From assembly GCF_019239235.1 (NCBI RefSeq), contig NZ_JAAZTS010000004.1, forward strand, positions 62,001 through 126,000: a stretch of DNA of 64,000 bases, in the 5' to 3' direction. Under the pieces are notes generated by a model, which was not told the origin of the DNA, searched no databases, and was given only the letters and a program-made list of their open reading frames with translations. Made by a program: the position numbers and the translations under genes. Source of the stretch: Caecibacteroides pullorum (lineage in GTDB: Bacteria; Bacteroidota; Bacteroidia; Bacteroidales; Bacteroidaceae). Shown in pieces: positions 8,153 to 16,694 of the stretch (its first letter is position 1; each line of letters starts with the position of its first letter).

Positions 8153-8590
8153 ATGGAGGAAAATACTTATCTGGAGTTATTAGCCAAACGAGAAATACAA
8201 CCAACCGCCATACGCTTGCTGGTACTAAAAGCCATGATGCAAGCCGGTCAGTCTGTTTCGCTGGCCGATCTGGAAGACAGACTCGACACAGTGGACCGTT
8301 CAAGCATCTTTCGCACCCTCACCCTCTTCCTATCACACCACCTCATCCACAGCATCGACGACGGAACAGGTTCATTCAAATATGCCGTATGCAGCTCATC
8401 ATGCTCATGCGAAGTGAACGACCTGCACACCCATTTCCATTGTGAGAAGTGCAACCGAACCTTCTGCTTTACCAACATTCCCACACCGATGGTAAAGCTA
8501 CCTGAAGGCTTCAGCCTCCACAGCATCAACTATGTACTGAAAGGCATTTGTCCGGATTGTGCTGCGAAAGAACATCAAAAGGGCCTTTGA
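8153..8590 (+). CDS. Fur-family metal-dependent transcriptional regulator
   Basis: A 145-residue Fur-family protein with an N-terminal winged helix (RLLVLKAMMQ...DRSSIFRTLTLF), then a dimerisation half with paired Cys motifs CEKC and CPDC that bind structural zinc, and a His-rich segment (DLHTHFHCEKC). An extra Cys cluster (CSSSCSCEV) precedes it. It is 8 bp behind the metal ATPase gene, so it most likely senses Zn or a similar metal and controls this operon through the palindrome at 6141-6155. Whether it acts as a Zur-type repressor is inference. Its last codons overlap the tmRNA terminator hairpin. Confidence 0.88.
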   Translation: MEENTYLELLAKREIQPTAIRLLVLKAMMQAGQSVSLADLEDRLDTVDRSSIFRTLTLFLSHHLIHSIDDGTGSFKYAVCSSSCSCEVNDLHTHFHCEKCNRTFCFTNIPTPMVKLPEGFSLHSINYVLKGICPDCAAKEHQKGL

Positions 8591-8613
8591 ACAACTACAA
8601 GTTCAAAGGCCCT
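8568..8613 (-). terminator. terminator of tmRNA, overlapping the end of the Fur-family gene
   Basis: A perfect 13-bp stem (8580-8592 with 8601-8613) with an 8-nt loop. Read on the minus strand it is followed by TTTTGATGTT, so it fits as the tmRNA terminator. Its distal arm contains the last codons and the stop codon of the plus-strand Fur-family gene. Confidence 0.75.
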
Positions 8614-8634
8614 GCTATCAGAATTCCGATATAG

Positions 8635-9029
8635 TGGAGCTGGAGGGAATCGAACCCTCGTCCAAACGAGGAAATCATAAGCTTTCTACATGCTTATCTC
8701 TGCCTTCGATTTTCGAATGCAGGCAAGACCAGAGCCACCAACCTGCACCTTATCTCCTAAAACTTCGCAAAGGCCGCGGAGAAAGACCTGAGCTATTCCC
8801 GATTTTGCTGTGCCACTTTACCAAACGCTTCGGAACAAGAGCTTTTGAGTGACATCCCGTTTCCACCACTTTGGCGGAAATAAAGCTAATCTACTGTACT
8901 TCGATTAAGCAGCGAGAGCATAATTTTCGTTGCCAGATAAAAGTTTGATAACTGAGATTAGAGTGGAAATTACCGACCCACTGCATGCTTACCTACCATT
9001 TCTACCCGCTGTCAAATCCAGTCAACCCC
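8635..9029 (-). ncRNA. ssrA: transfer-messenger RNA (tmRNA)
   Basis: About 395 nt. The 5' end GGGGTTG (minus strand, 9029-9023) pairs with CAGCTCC near 8642-8636 to form the tRNA-like acceptor stem. The 5' part continues as ACTGGATTTGACAGC and the 3' part holds the T-arm GGTTCGATTCCC, both standard for tmRNA. The tag-coding stretch lies at 8934-8905 and reads GNENYALAA followed by TAA. The final CCA is not encoded (CTA follows). tmRNA rescues stalled ribosomes together with SmpB. A -7 box lies about 40 bp upstream. Confidence 0.95.
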
Positions 9030-9065
9030 GAAGTCTTGATGCACGGTTTATAGAAATCGTGGCTA

Positions 9066-9073
9066 CAAAGATA
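9066..9073 (-). promoter_or_regulatory. -7 promoter box of tmRNA
   Basis: TATCTTTG on the minus strand, 37 bp before the mature tmRNA 5' end, matching TAnnTTTG. A short 5' leader would be removed by RNase P. No clear -33 element is seen. Confidence 0.5.
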
Positions 9074-9234
9074 GAAACTTATTTTCATTTGTCCGCCTCC
9101 TTGCTCAAAAAAATTGCGGTATGCGTAGCCGACAATGCCACAAAAAGAGCGGAAACGGACATAGTAAGTACCTTTTGGAAAATATTATCCACCGAAACGG
9201 ACAATATTACCATCAAACATTAATTGAAAATGTC

Positions 9235-9242
9235 TACTTTTG
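9235..9242 (+). promoter_or_regulatory. -7 promoter box of the GH3 gene
   Basis: TACTTTTG matches TAnnTTTG and lies 24 bp before the ATG of the GH3 gene. Confidence 0.45.
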
Positions 9243-9266
9243 CAAAAAACAAAAATCTGAGTATCC

Positions 9267-12107
9267 ATGAAGAAACTGATTGTAACGACCCTGCTGGCCG
9301 GCGGATGCCTGTCCATCCTCTATGCCCAGACAACCAAGACAACTCCGAAAACCTATAAGCCTACCAAGACGGAAATGTACCGCAAGGGCTGGATTGATTT
9401 TAACAAGAACGGCGTGAAGGATGTCTACGAAGACCCCAACGCTCCCATCGACGCACGCATCGAAGACCTGCTGGGACAGATGACGCTCGACGAAAAGACC
9501 TGCCAGATGGTAACCCTCTACGGCTACCAGCGCGTACTGAAGGACGACCTGCCCACCCCCGAATGGAAGCAGGCGTTGTGGAAGGACGGCATCGGCGCCA
9601 TCGACGAGCACCTGAACGGCTTCCGCCAGTGGGGCCTGCCGCCGTCGGACAACGAAAACGTATGGCCGGCCTCGCGCCACGCCTGGGCCCTGAACGAAGT
9701 GCAACGCTTCTTCATAGAAGAGACGCGCCTGGGCATCCCCGTGGACTTCACCAACGAAGGCATCCGCGGCGTGGAGAGCTACCGCGCCACCAACTTCCCC
9801 ACCCAGCTGGGCATCGGGCACACCTGGAACCGGAGCCTGGTGCGCCGCATCGGCGAGATAACGGGACGCGAAGCCCGCATGCTGGGCTACACCAACGTCT
9901 ATGCCCCCATCCTCGACGTGGGCCGCGACCAGCGCTGGGGACGCTATGAAGAAGTGTACGGCGAGTCGCCCTACCTCGTGGCCGAACTGGGCATCGAGAT
10001 GGTGAAAGGCATGCAAAAGAACCACCAAATAGCCGCAACGGGCAAACACTTCGTAGCTTACAGCAACAACAAGGGTGCCCGTGAGGGCATGGCGCGCGTC
10101 GACCCGCAGACATCGCCGCGCGAAGTGGAGATGATACACGTCTATCCGTTCCGGCGCGTCATTCAGGAAGCCGGCCTGCTGGGCGTGATGAGCTCGTACA
10201 ACGACTACGACGGCATCCCCATCCAGGGCAGCTTCTACTGGCTCACCACCCGCCTGCGCGGCGAGATGGACTTCAAGGGCTACGTCGTGTCGGACAGCGA
10301 CGCCGTAGAATACCTCTACACCAAGCACGGAACGGCCAAGGACATGAAGGACGCCGTGCGCCAGAGCGTGGAGGCCGGACTGAACGTGCGCTGCACCTTC
10401 CGCTCGCCCGAATCGTTCGTGGAGCCGCTCCGCGAGCTGGTGAAGGAGGGCGGCCTGAGCGAAGACGTGATAAACGACCGCGTACGCGACATCCTGCGTG
10501 TGAAGTTCCTCGTCGGCCTCTTTGACACTCCCTACCAGACCGACCTGGCCGGCGCCGATGCCGAAGTAGAGAACCCTGCTAACGAAGACGTGGCCCTGCA
10601 GGCCTCGCGCGAGAGCATCGTCCTGCTGAAGAACGACCAACAGACCTTACCCCTCGACATCGACCACGTCAAGACTATTGCCGTCTGCGGTCCCAACGCC
10701 AATGAAGAAGGTTATGCGCTGACCCACTACGGCCCGCTGGCCGTCGACGTGACGACGGTGCTCGAAGGCATCCAGGCCAAAGTGGAAGGCAAAGCCGAAG
10801 TGCTCTACACCAAGGGCTGCGACCCGGTGGACGCCCACTGGCCCGAAAGCGAACTGATAGAATATCCGCTGACCGACGACGAACAGGCCGAGATAGACCG
10901 TGCCGTGGCCAATGCCCGCCGTGCCGACGTGGCCGTCGTAGTGCTGGGAGGCGGCCAGCGCACCTGCGGCGAGAACAAGTCGCGCAGCAGCCTCGACCTG
11001 CCCGGCCGCCAGCAGAAACTGCTCCAGGCCGTACAGGCCACGGGCAAACCCGTCGTGCTGGTACTTATCAACGGCCGTCCGCTCTCCATCAACTGGGCCG
11101 ACAAGTTCGTACCTGCTATCGTCGAGGCCTGGTATCCCGGCTCCAAGGGTGGCACGGCCGTGGCCGACGTGCTCTTCGGCGACTACAACCCCGGCGGCAA
11201 GCTCACCGTCACCTTCCCCAAAAGTGTGGGACAAATACCATTCAATTTCCCCTGCAAGCCTTCATCGCAAGTGGACGGCGGCAAGAATACCGGTCCCGAC
11301 GGTAACATGTCGCGTGTTAACGGCGCCCTCTACCCCTTCGGCTACGGCTTGAGCTATACCACCTTTGAATACTCCGACCTCAAGATCAGTCCTACCGTCA
11401 TCACCCCGAACGAAACGGTCACCGTCACCCTAAACGTGACCAATACCGGCAGTCGGGCTGGCGACGAAGTGGTACAGCTCTACACGCGCGACGTGGTAAG
11501 CAGCGTCACGACTTACGAAAAGAATCTAGCCGGCTTCGAGCGCGTCCATCTCCAGCCGGGTGAGACGAAGCAAGTCACTTTCCACCTCGACCGCAAGCAG
11601 TTGGAGCTGCTCAACGCCGACATGAAATGGGTGGTAGAGCCGGGTGAATTCGTCGTCATGGCCGCCGCCTCGTCCGAAGACATCCGCCAAACTACCATAC
11701 TCCGCGTGGAAAACTATGCTACACGTAATGCTCGCTTAGAGGCTGAAAAACCTGAAAACCCCGTAACAGCCAGCACCAATCCCGAAAGCGCTCTTCATGT
11801 TTTGGACGGCGACAACCAGACCTTCTGGCAAGGGAACAAAGGAGACTATCTAACTTTTGCTCTGAAAGGTAATCCGAAAGTAGATGAAGTAACTGTAACC
11901 TTCACCCGCGACAACAAGCTGCCCGCCAACTTCGAAATACAACTCTCGGGTGGTGGAGGCCAGTTCCTGACCGTTTATTCGGGTACCGTCAGCGAATACA
12001 ACAAGCCGCATACCTATACCTTCCGCGGTACGACAGCCAGCGACCTACGTATTTTACTAAACGACGACCGGGTGGGTATTGCCGAAGTTAACTTGAAGCT
12101 ACCATAA
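9267..12107 (+). CDS. glycoside hydrolase family 3 protein with C-terminal discoidin-like domain
   Basis: A 946-residue exported enzyme (signal MKKLIVTTLLAGGCLSILYAQ). The GH3 N-terminal barrel covers about 60-410. It contains KHFVAYSNNKGARE and the nucleophile region GYVVSDSDAVEY with D343; the residue after the Asp is Ser where many GH3 enzymes have Trp. The second GH3 domain runs about 455-680, a fibronectin-III-like domain about 705-775. The last 150 residues look like an F5/8 type C carbohydrate-binding domain. Likely a periplasmic or surface beta-glucosidase or beta-xylosidase acting on oligosaccharides; the sugar is not certain. It is transcribed alone and is GC-rich. Confidence 0.92.
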   Translation: MKKLIVTTLLAGGCLSILYAQTTKTTPKTYKPTKTEMYRKGWIDFNKNGVKDVYEDPNAPIDARIEDLLGQMTLDEKTCQMVTLYGYQRVLKDDLPTPEWKQALWKDGIGAIDEHLNGFRQWGLPPSDNENVWPASRHAWALNEVQRFFIEETRLGIPVDFTNEGIRGVESYRATNFPTQLGIGHTWNRSLVRRIGEITGREARMLGYTNVYAPILDVGRDQRWGRYEEVYGESPYLVAELGIEMVKGMQKNHQIAATGKHFVAYSNNKGAREGMARVDPQTSPREVEMIHVYPFRRVIQEAGLLGVMSSYNDYDGIPIQGSFYWLTTRLRGEMDFKGYVVSDSDAVEYLYTKHGTAKDMKDAVRQSVEAGLNVRCTFRSPESFVEPLRELVKEGGLSEDVINDRVRDILRVKFLVGLFDTPYQTDLAGADAEVENPANEDVALQASRESIVLLKNDQQTLPLDIDHVKTIAVCGPNANEEGYALTHYGPLAVDVTTVLEGIQAKVEGKAEVLYTKGCDPVDAHWPESELIEYPLTDDEQAEIDRAVANARRADVAVVVLGGGQRTCGENKSRSSLDLPGRQQKLLQAVQATGKPVVLVLINGRPLSINWADKFVPAIVEAWYPGSKGGTAVADVLFGDYNPGGKLTVTFPKSVGQIPFNFPCKPSSQVDGGKNTGPDGNMSRVNGALYPFGYGLSYTTFEYSDLKISPTVITPNETVTVTLNVTNTGSRAGDEVVQLYTRDVVSSVTTYEKNLAGFERVHLQPGETKQVTFHLDRKQLELLNADMKWVVEPGEFVVMAAASSEDIRQTTILRVENYATRNARLEAEKPENPVTASTNPESALHVLDGDNQTFWQGNKGDYLTFALKGNPKVDEVTVTFTRDNKLPANFEIQLSGGGGQFLTVYSGTVSEYNKPHTYTFRGTTASDLRILLNDDRVGIAEVNLKLP

Positions 12108-12128
12108 GAAGCACCTAATTAACTCTCT

Positions 12129-12189
12129 AGCCACGAATTGTGCAAATTAGAACAACAACTCTAATACCAAATTTGCACAATTCGTGGCT
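12129..12189. terminator. 20-bp perfect hairpin of the CACGAATT type
   Basis: Arms 12129-12148 and 12170-12189 are perfectly complementary over 20 bp, with a 21-nt loop. It follows the GH3 stop codon by 21 bp and has a weak T-rich tail (CACTTCTTTTG). It probably ends GH3 transcription. The arm contains CACGAATTGTGCAAATT, a motif shared in part with another hairpin at 54.7 kb. Confidence 0.65.
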
Positions 12190-12241
12190 CACTTCTTTTG
12201 TTAATTATGGCAAAATCTATTCACGGCAAAAATAACTTAAC

Positions 12242-12249
12242 TATCTTTG
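12242..12249 (+). promoter_or_regulatory. -7 promoter box of the DUF4831 gene
   Basis: TATCTTTG matches TAnnTTTG and lies 38 bp before the chosen ATG at 12288. It supports that start over one at 12198. Confidence 0.5.
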
Positions 12250-12287
12250 TTAAATTAAAGAAAACACTAACTAACACCCAAAGAAGC

Positions 12288-13349
12288 ATGAAGAAAAATA
12301 TATTCTTACTGTCATCTGTACTCACAATGAGCCTTTTGGCATCAGCACAAACAGAAGTTACCGTGGGAGTGACACAAGGCAAAGATTATGGAGTCACTTA
12401 TATGCTCCCGCAGACTGAAATTGAAATAAAGGTACATACCACTAAGCATACATACACCCCTGGCGAATTCTGTCGTTATGCTGACCGTTACCTGCGCCTT
12501 TCAGGTGTATCGGATGAACCCGAAGTCTATTGGACAATCGACAAAATAGAAACAGGCGTAATCGGAGTACCCGACAAAGACAATGTCTATTTCGTAAAGA
12601 TGAAAGACAAGACCGTAGCTCCCCTAATGGAACTGACAGAAAATGGCATCGTACGTTCTATCAATCTACCTTTTAGTGGTAAGAAAGAAAATACACCAGA
12701 TAAGTCTAAAGAAGGAAAAACAATCAAAGATGTTGATGCGCGTAGTTTCTTGACCGAAGAAATCCTGATGGCGAGCTCCAATGCCAAAATGGCCGAACTA
12801 GTCGCCAAAGAAATTTATAATATACGCGAAAGTAAGAACGCTCTAGTACGAGGTGAAGCAGACAATATGCCAACCGATGGCAACCAACTGAAAATCATGT
12901 TAGACAACCTGAACTTACAAGAACAAGCCATGACAGAAATGTTTGCCGGTAAAGAAAAGAAAGAAACAAAAATATTCAATATCCGTATTGTACCACAAGA
13001 GAAAGAAGATGAGATAGCACTACGTTTCTCACGTAAATTGGGTGTCGTAGACAATGACAATTTAGCAGGTGAACCGATTTATATCAGCATTAAAAACATG
13101 AATGTCCCAAACCTTTCGACCACCGAAGGGAAAAAGAAGTTAGAAGGCATCATCTACAATGTACCAGGAAGAGCAAAAGTTATACTGACCTATCAAGGTA
13201 AAAATCTGTTCGACAATGAACTCCCTATAACCCAATTTGGTACACAAGAATATCTTGCTCCCGTATTATTCAACAAGAAATCCACAACCAAAGTGTTGTT
13301 CGATACCAATACAGGAGCTTTATTAAAAGTAGATAGAGAAGAAAACTAA
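12288..13349 (+). CDS. DUF4831 family exported protein
   Basis: A 353-residue protein of unknown function. I start it at 12288, where a normal signal peptide begins (MKKNIFLLSSVLTMSLLASAQ) and a promoter box lies 38 bp upstream; the frame is open further upstream but the extra 30 residues are not signal-like. The N-terminal part (GVTYMLPQTEIEIKVHTTKHTYTPGEFCRYADRYL) is characteristic of the DUF4831 family of Bacteroidota. The mid part is charged and probably helical. It is likely periplasmic or outer-membrane associated. It stands alone, convergent with the PqqD-like gene that ends 8 bp away. Confidence 0.85.
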   Translation: MKKNIFLLSSVLTMSLLASAQTEVTVGVTQGKDYGVTYMLPQTEIEIKVHTTKHTYTPGEFCRYADRYLRLSGVSDEPEVYWTIDKIETGVIGVPDKDNVYFVKMKDKTVAPLMELTENGIVRSINLPFSGKKENTPDKSKEGKTIKDVDARSFLTEEILMASSNAKMAELVAKEIYNIRESKNALVRGEADNMPTDGNQLKIMLDNLNLQEQAMTEMFAGKEKKETKIFNIRIVPQEKEDEIALRFSRKLGVVDNDNLAGEPIYISIKNMNVPNLSTTEGKKKLEGIIYNVPGRAKVILTYQGKNLFDNELPITQFGTQEYLAPVLFNKKSTTKVLFDTNTGALLKVDREEN

Positions 13350-13357
13350 ATCAATCT

Positions 13358-13708
13358 TCATCTCAAAGCCCTCAAATGAATAAGTCCATCCTTTTGTAGC
13401 TGCATAAAATAAGCAGCTACACGGGAAGGATAGCTCTCATCTCCACCAAAATGTGACGCAAGCAGTTCAATAATTTCCTGCACAGTGCGCTGTCCGTCAA
13501 TCAATCTCCATACAGCCGTTCCATGTTCCTCAAGTTGAATACGTACATGCGATGACAAAGACTTGGGCAACAGCCAACGTTGCATCCACGCTTTACGAAA
13601 ACGAGGAAGGATGAGTACCGCGTACTCACCCTCCCATTCCGTACAAACATTCCCTGCACATACAGGAACTGTATTCAAAAGATTATATTTCACTTGCCTC
13701 TCCGACAT
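13358..13708 (-). CDS. PqqD family protein
   Basis: A 116-residue protein with the PqqD-like winged-helix pattern: GTAVWRLIDGQRTVQEIIELLASHF...YPSRVAAYFMQLQKDGLIHL. PqqD proteins are peptide chaperones that present precursor peptides to radical SAM enzymes, but many Bacteroidota have free-standing copies with no such partner. None is next to it here: it follows an MFS transporter gene by 9 bp. An N-terminal Cys-containing segment (NTVPVCAGNVCTEWEGEYAVLILPRF) is extra. Its role is unknown. PqqD membership is fairly sure. Confidence 0.78.
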   Translation of the reverse strand: MSERQVKYNLLNTVPVCAGNVCTEWEGEYAVLILPRFRKAWMQRWLLPKSLSSHVRIQLEEHGTAVWRLIDGQRTVQEIIELLASHFGGDESYPSRVAAYFMQLQKDGLIHLRALR

Positions 13709-13717
13709 CCGACAATA

Positions 13718-15382
13718 TCATTCTTTGATATTAGGAGCTTCCAAGCCTAGCCCTTTCTTACGATCTACAACCTTCAAAACAAAACCCAAAATCAAAGCAG
13801 CTACACCTAGACAAGCAAGCATAACAAGCGGAGCTGTATAATCATAAGAAACTGCTGCTTCCTCAGGCGTAATCACTCCATTCTGTAAATCTGCCACGAG
13901 TTGAGGATTGGTTTTATCAAGAACCTTACCAATTAACAAGGGAAATAACCAGAGCCCAATATTCTGAATCCAAAAAATAAGGGCATATGCGCTACCGATA
14001 ATTTTTGCATCAACCAACTTAGGCACACTTGGCCACAAAGATGCCGGAACTAAAGAAAAACTTGCTCCCAGAACCAAAATAGTGAGATAAGCAACTACAA
14101 TTCCTCCAACAGCACTCTCTTTAAGTGCAGGCAAAACAAATGCGAACGTCAAATGACAGAAAATCAGCAACAAAGAACCAATCACCAACATACTGGCAGC
14201 CTTTCCTTTATGATCAACATAGTTCCCAAGAATCGGCGTAATACCAACAGCAAGCAAAGGAAATACCGCAAACACAGTCTCTGCACTCTGACGCATATAA
14301 CCCATATAACAGAAAATAACCAATGCTACACCTGCCACAACCAATAGACCATTTTTCATGGAGGCGCGCTTAGAGAAATTACTAGCAAAAGCAGCAGCAG
14401 CTACAACCAACATAATCAAGTATTGAATAACAGTCACAGTATTGGTTGCCCAAAAAGAGTCAGCCGGTACTTCTGTAAATACTAGATTACATTGAAGCAT
14501 ATTAACTGCATATTTCTGGAAAGGGAAAATAGCAGAATAATACAATACGCACAACAAAGCAACCAGCCAAAAACCGCTACTTGACAAAATACTTCCCAAA
14601 TCACTTATCTTAAACGGATCATCCTTTTCCTCGGCCTCACCTGTTTGTGCATCCAATTTCTTATCCATAAAGAAATAGACGATAAACATTATCAATGCAA
14701 TCATTAGCAACACTACGCCAAAAGCAACAGAACGAGAAACATCAATCACTCCCCCCAATTTAGCAAACATTGGTGAAAAGATCATGCAGGTAGCCACTCC
14801 TAAACGGGCAAGAGCCATCTCCGATCCCATTGCCAAAGCCATTTCACGTCCTTTAAACCATTTGACAATACCACGAGACACTGTAATGCCAGCCATTTCA
14901 ACTCCACAGCCAAATATCATAAAACCTACAGCCGCAAATTTGGCAGATGCAGGCATGCCCTCATAAAACGGAGAAATGCCCAGTTCATCAAAACCAGGAA
15001 TATAGTTCAAATTATTATTGAACCAAGTCTCAAGGCCACTACCTTGGAAACTCTCAGTTACAGCATACCAATTTATAACAGCTCCCACAAGCATCACTGC
15101 TCCAGAAAGGACAGCCGTAAAACGTACCCCCATCTTGTCCAAGATAATACCTGCAAAGATGAGGAAAAAGACAAATACATTCAAAAAGGTTTCAGAACCT
15201 TGCATTGTTCCAAAAGCCGTAGAGTCCCAACCGCGAGTAGATTGCATCAAGTCTTTAATGGGGGACAAAATATCCATAAAGATATAGGAACAGAACATGG
15301 CAAAAGCCAAGAACAACAGAACCATCCAGCGTATACCCGCCGAATCACGTAATGTCTGATGAATTTGGGAAGTAGAATTCAT
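13718..15382 (-). CDS. major facilitator superfamily transporter
   Basis: A 554-residue membrane protein with about 12 membrane helices, longer than the MFS average because of a charged loop after helix 6 (DKKLDAQTGEAEEKDDPFKISD) and a long periplasmic loop. The loop after helix 2 has DKMGVR, the MFS motif-A region. It resembles the oxalate/formate or nitrate/nitrite branches loosely, but no substrate can be assigned. A PqqD-family gene follows after 9 bp and is probably co-transcribed. The upstream secG operon ends in a terminator, so this gene likely has its own promoter. Confidence 0.85.
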   Translation of the reverse strand: MNSTSQIHQTLRDSAGIRWMVLLFLAFAMFCSYIFMDILSPIKDLMQSTRGWDSTAFGTMQGSETFLNVFVFFLIFAGIILDKMGVRFTAVLSGAVMLVGAVINWYAVTESFQGSGLETWFNNNLNYIPGFDELGISPFYEGMPASAKFAAVGFMIFGCGVEMAGITVSRGIVKWFKGREMALAMGSEMALARLGVATCMIFSPMFAKLGGVIDVSRSVAFGVVLLMIALIMFIVYFFMDKKLDAQTGEAEEKDDPFKISDLGSILSSSGFWLVALLCVLYYSAIFPFQKYAVNMLQCNLVFTEVPADSFWATNTVTVIQYLIMLVVAAAAFASNFSKRASMKNGLLVVAGVALVIFCYMGYMRQSAETVFAVFPLLAVGITPILGNYVDHKGKAASMLVIGSLLLIFCHLTFAFVLPALKESAVGGIVVAYLTILVLGASFSLVPASLWPSVPKLVDAKIIGSAYALIFWIQNIGLWLFPLLIGKVLDKTNPQLVADLQNGVITPEEAAVSYDYTAPLVMLACLGVAALILGFVLKVVDRKKGLGLEAPNIKE

Positions 15383-15403
15383 TATATCAACTGTTTATGA
15401 GAA

Positions 15404-15445
15404 ACAAAAAACGAGATTGCTCCATAATAATATGCAGCAATCCCG
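15404..15445 (-). terminator. terminator of the secG operon
   Basis: On the minus strand a 10-bp stem with one G-T pair (15445-15436 with 15421-15412) is followed by a T-run (TTTTTTG). It lies 25 bp after the secG stop codon. Confidence 0.8.
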
Positions 15446-15470
15446 CTATTTCAGAAATTATAATTTTATA

Positions 15471-15833
15471 TCAATTTACAGAGTCTGCAGGAGCATTTGC
15501 CGCAGGAGCTTCCGTCTGAGGAGCAGCTGTACCTACAGGCATATTATAAGGATTGGTTGCTTCCTGTTGTTGTGCCTGCTCCATAATTACATCACCTTCA
15601 CGTACAGTAGCAGACGGTAACACATAAGCAGTAGCAATACTAAGAACAACCATTACGGCAGCCAATGTCCATGTAGCTTTTTCCAAGAAATCTGTTGTTT
15701 TGCGTACACCCATAATCTGATTGGATGAAGAAAATCCGGAAGCCAAACCGCCTCCTTTCGAATTTTGAATTAAAACAATGAAGCACATCAGCACAGATGC
15801 AAGCAACATTAAAATAACTAATAATAAATACAT
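15471..15833 (-). CDS. secG: preprotein translocase subunit SecG
   Basis: A 120-residue protein with two membrane helices and the conserved SecG core LLASVLMCFIVLIQNSKGGGLASGF...FLEKATWTLAAVMVVLSIATAYV. SecG assists the SecYE channel in protein export. The C-terminal 35 residues are low-complexity (AAPQTEAPAANAPADS), as is common in Bacteroidota SecG. It is the last gene of an operon with DUF4837, pdxA, a sigma-54 activator, lptE and a TPR protein, 6 bp behind the TPR gene. Confidence 0.93.
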   Translation of the reverse strand: MYLLLVILMLLASVLMCFIVLIQNSKGGGLASGFSSSNQIMGVRKTTDFLEKATWTLAAVMVVLSIATAYVLPSATVREGDVIMEQAQQQEATNPYNMPVGTAAPQTEAPAANAPADSVN

Positions 15834-15839
15834 TTCTAC

Positions 15840-16691
15840 TTATTTTGATTTAGCGTTAATAATCAATTTTTCCAAAAATCGGATTTGGTCTGCAAAGTAA
15901 GCATTTTTTTTTGGATAATTCAAGCTTAACTTTTTAATTATTTCAAGTGCCTTCTCATATCGGTGCTGTTTTATATAAATTTTAGCCAATGTTTCAGTAA
16001 AATAGCTATCATCCTCTCTTTCTACCACACAATCTTCACCCTTTTCTTCCTCTTCATCCTCTGCTTGATCATCATTAACAGAAATCGGCATTGAAATCAA
16101 AGGTGAAGTACTTTCTTCCGACACATCTGCCAACAAAACATCTTTATCCATTTGAGATTTATCAGCATTCATTTGCTCAGTCGGAAGGTTCTTTTCATCC
16201 GCATTCATCTTGTTCAAGAAACCATCAATCAAGTCCTGCCCACGTAAAGGCCGCATTTTATTCTCGACAACATCATCCGCTTTATCATCATGTAGCAAAT
16301 AAGCTGTGTAATCCATTGTATAATCCAGCTCTGACGACTGAGATTGTACATCCGGCATTTTTGAAAGAAAAGCATCTATAAGAAACAAAGTACGATCAAT
16401 TCCAGGTTCATCTTTCTCCAAGATAGAAACAGATTGTTCGTTACGATTTAATTTATAGTTCTCACCTTCAATAAGGTAAAACAAAGATCGCCTGTCCGCA
16501 ACATAAAGTACAGCCTTTCTTAATTCTGCACCAAAACTCACATCGTGGAGCAAATATAAATTCTTTAAATACAGCAAACGAACGGACTGAAAATAAGGAT
16601 AACGCGCAACTAATGTTCGCAATTCATACAACGAATCCTGATTTAAAGTTTCTGGATGCTGAATCCATTGTTGTAACTGAACAGCCGTCAT
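15840..16691 (-). CDS. TPR-like protein of the lptE-secG operon, function unknown
   Basis: A 283-residue soluble protein without a signal peptide. Its N-terminal part (LQQWIQHPETLNQDSLYELRTLVARYPYFQSVRLLYLKNLYLL) and C-terminal part (YFTETLAKIYIKQHRYEKALEIIKKLSLNYPKKNAYFADQIRFLEKLI) look like helical repeat units of the TPR kind. A long acidic linker of about 70 residues (DDQAEDEEEEKGED) separates them. It lies 3 bp behind lptE and 6 bp ahead of secG. A cytoplasmic scaffold role is possible. No function is known to me. Confidence 0.75.
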   Translation of the reverse strand: MTAVQLQQWIQHPETLNQDSLYELRTLVARYPYFQSVRLLYLKNLYLLHDVSFGAELRKAVLYVADRRSLFYLIEGENYKLNRNEQSVSILEKDEPGIDRTLFLIDAFLSKMPDVQSQSSELDYTMDYTAYLLHDDKADDVVENKMRPLRGQDLIDGFLNKMNADEKNLPTEQMNADKSQMDKDVLLADVSEESTSPLISMPISVNDDQAEDEEEEKGEDCVVEREDDSYFTETLAKIYIKQHRYEKALEIIKKLSLNYPKKNAYFADQIRFLEKLIINAKSK

Positions 16692-16694
16692 CTT

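Noticed and set aside
8559..9223. Short plus-strand frames at 8559 and 8930
   Set aside because: They lie over the tmRNA gene and its terminator or promoter, which explain the sequence.
9234..10640. 468-codon minus-strand frame inside the GH3 gene
   Set aside because: It is an antisense shadow of GC-rich codons; the GH3 protein on the other strand has intact motifs.
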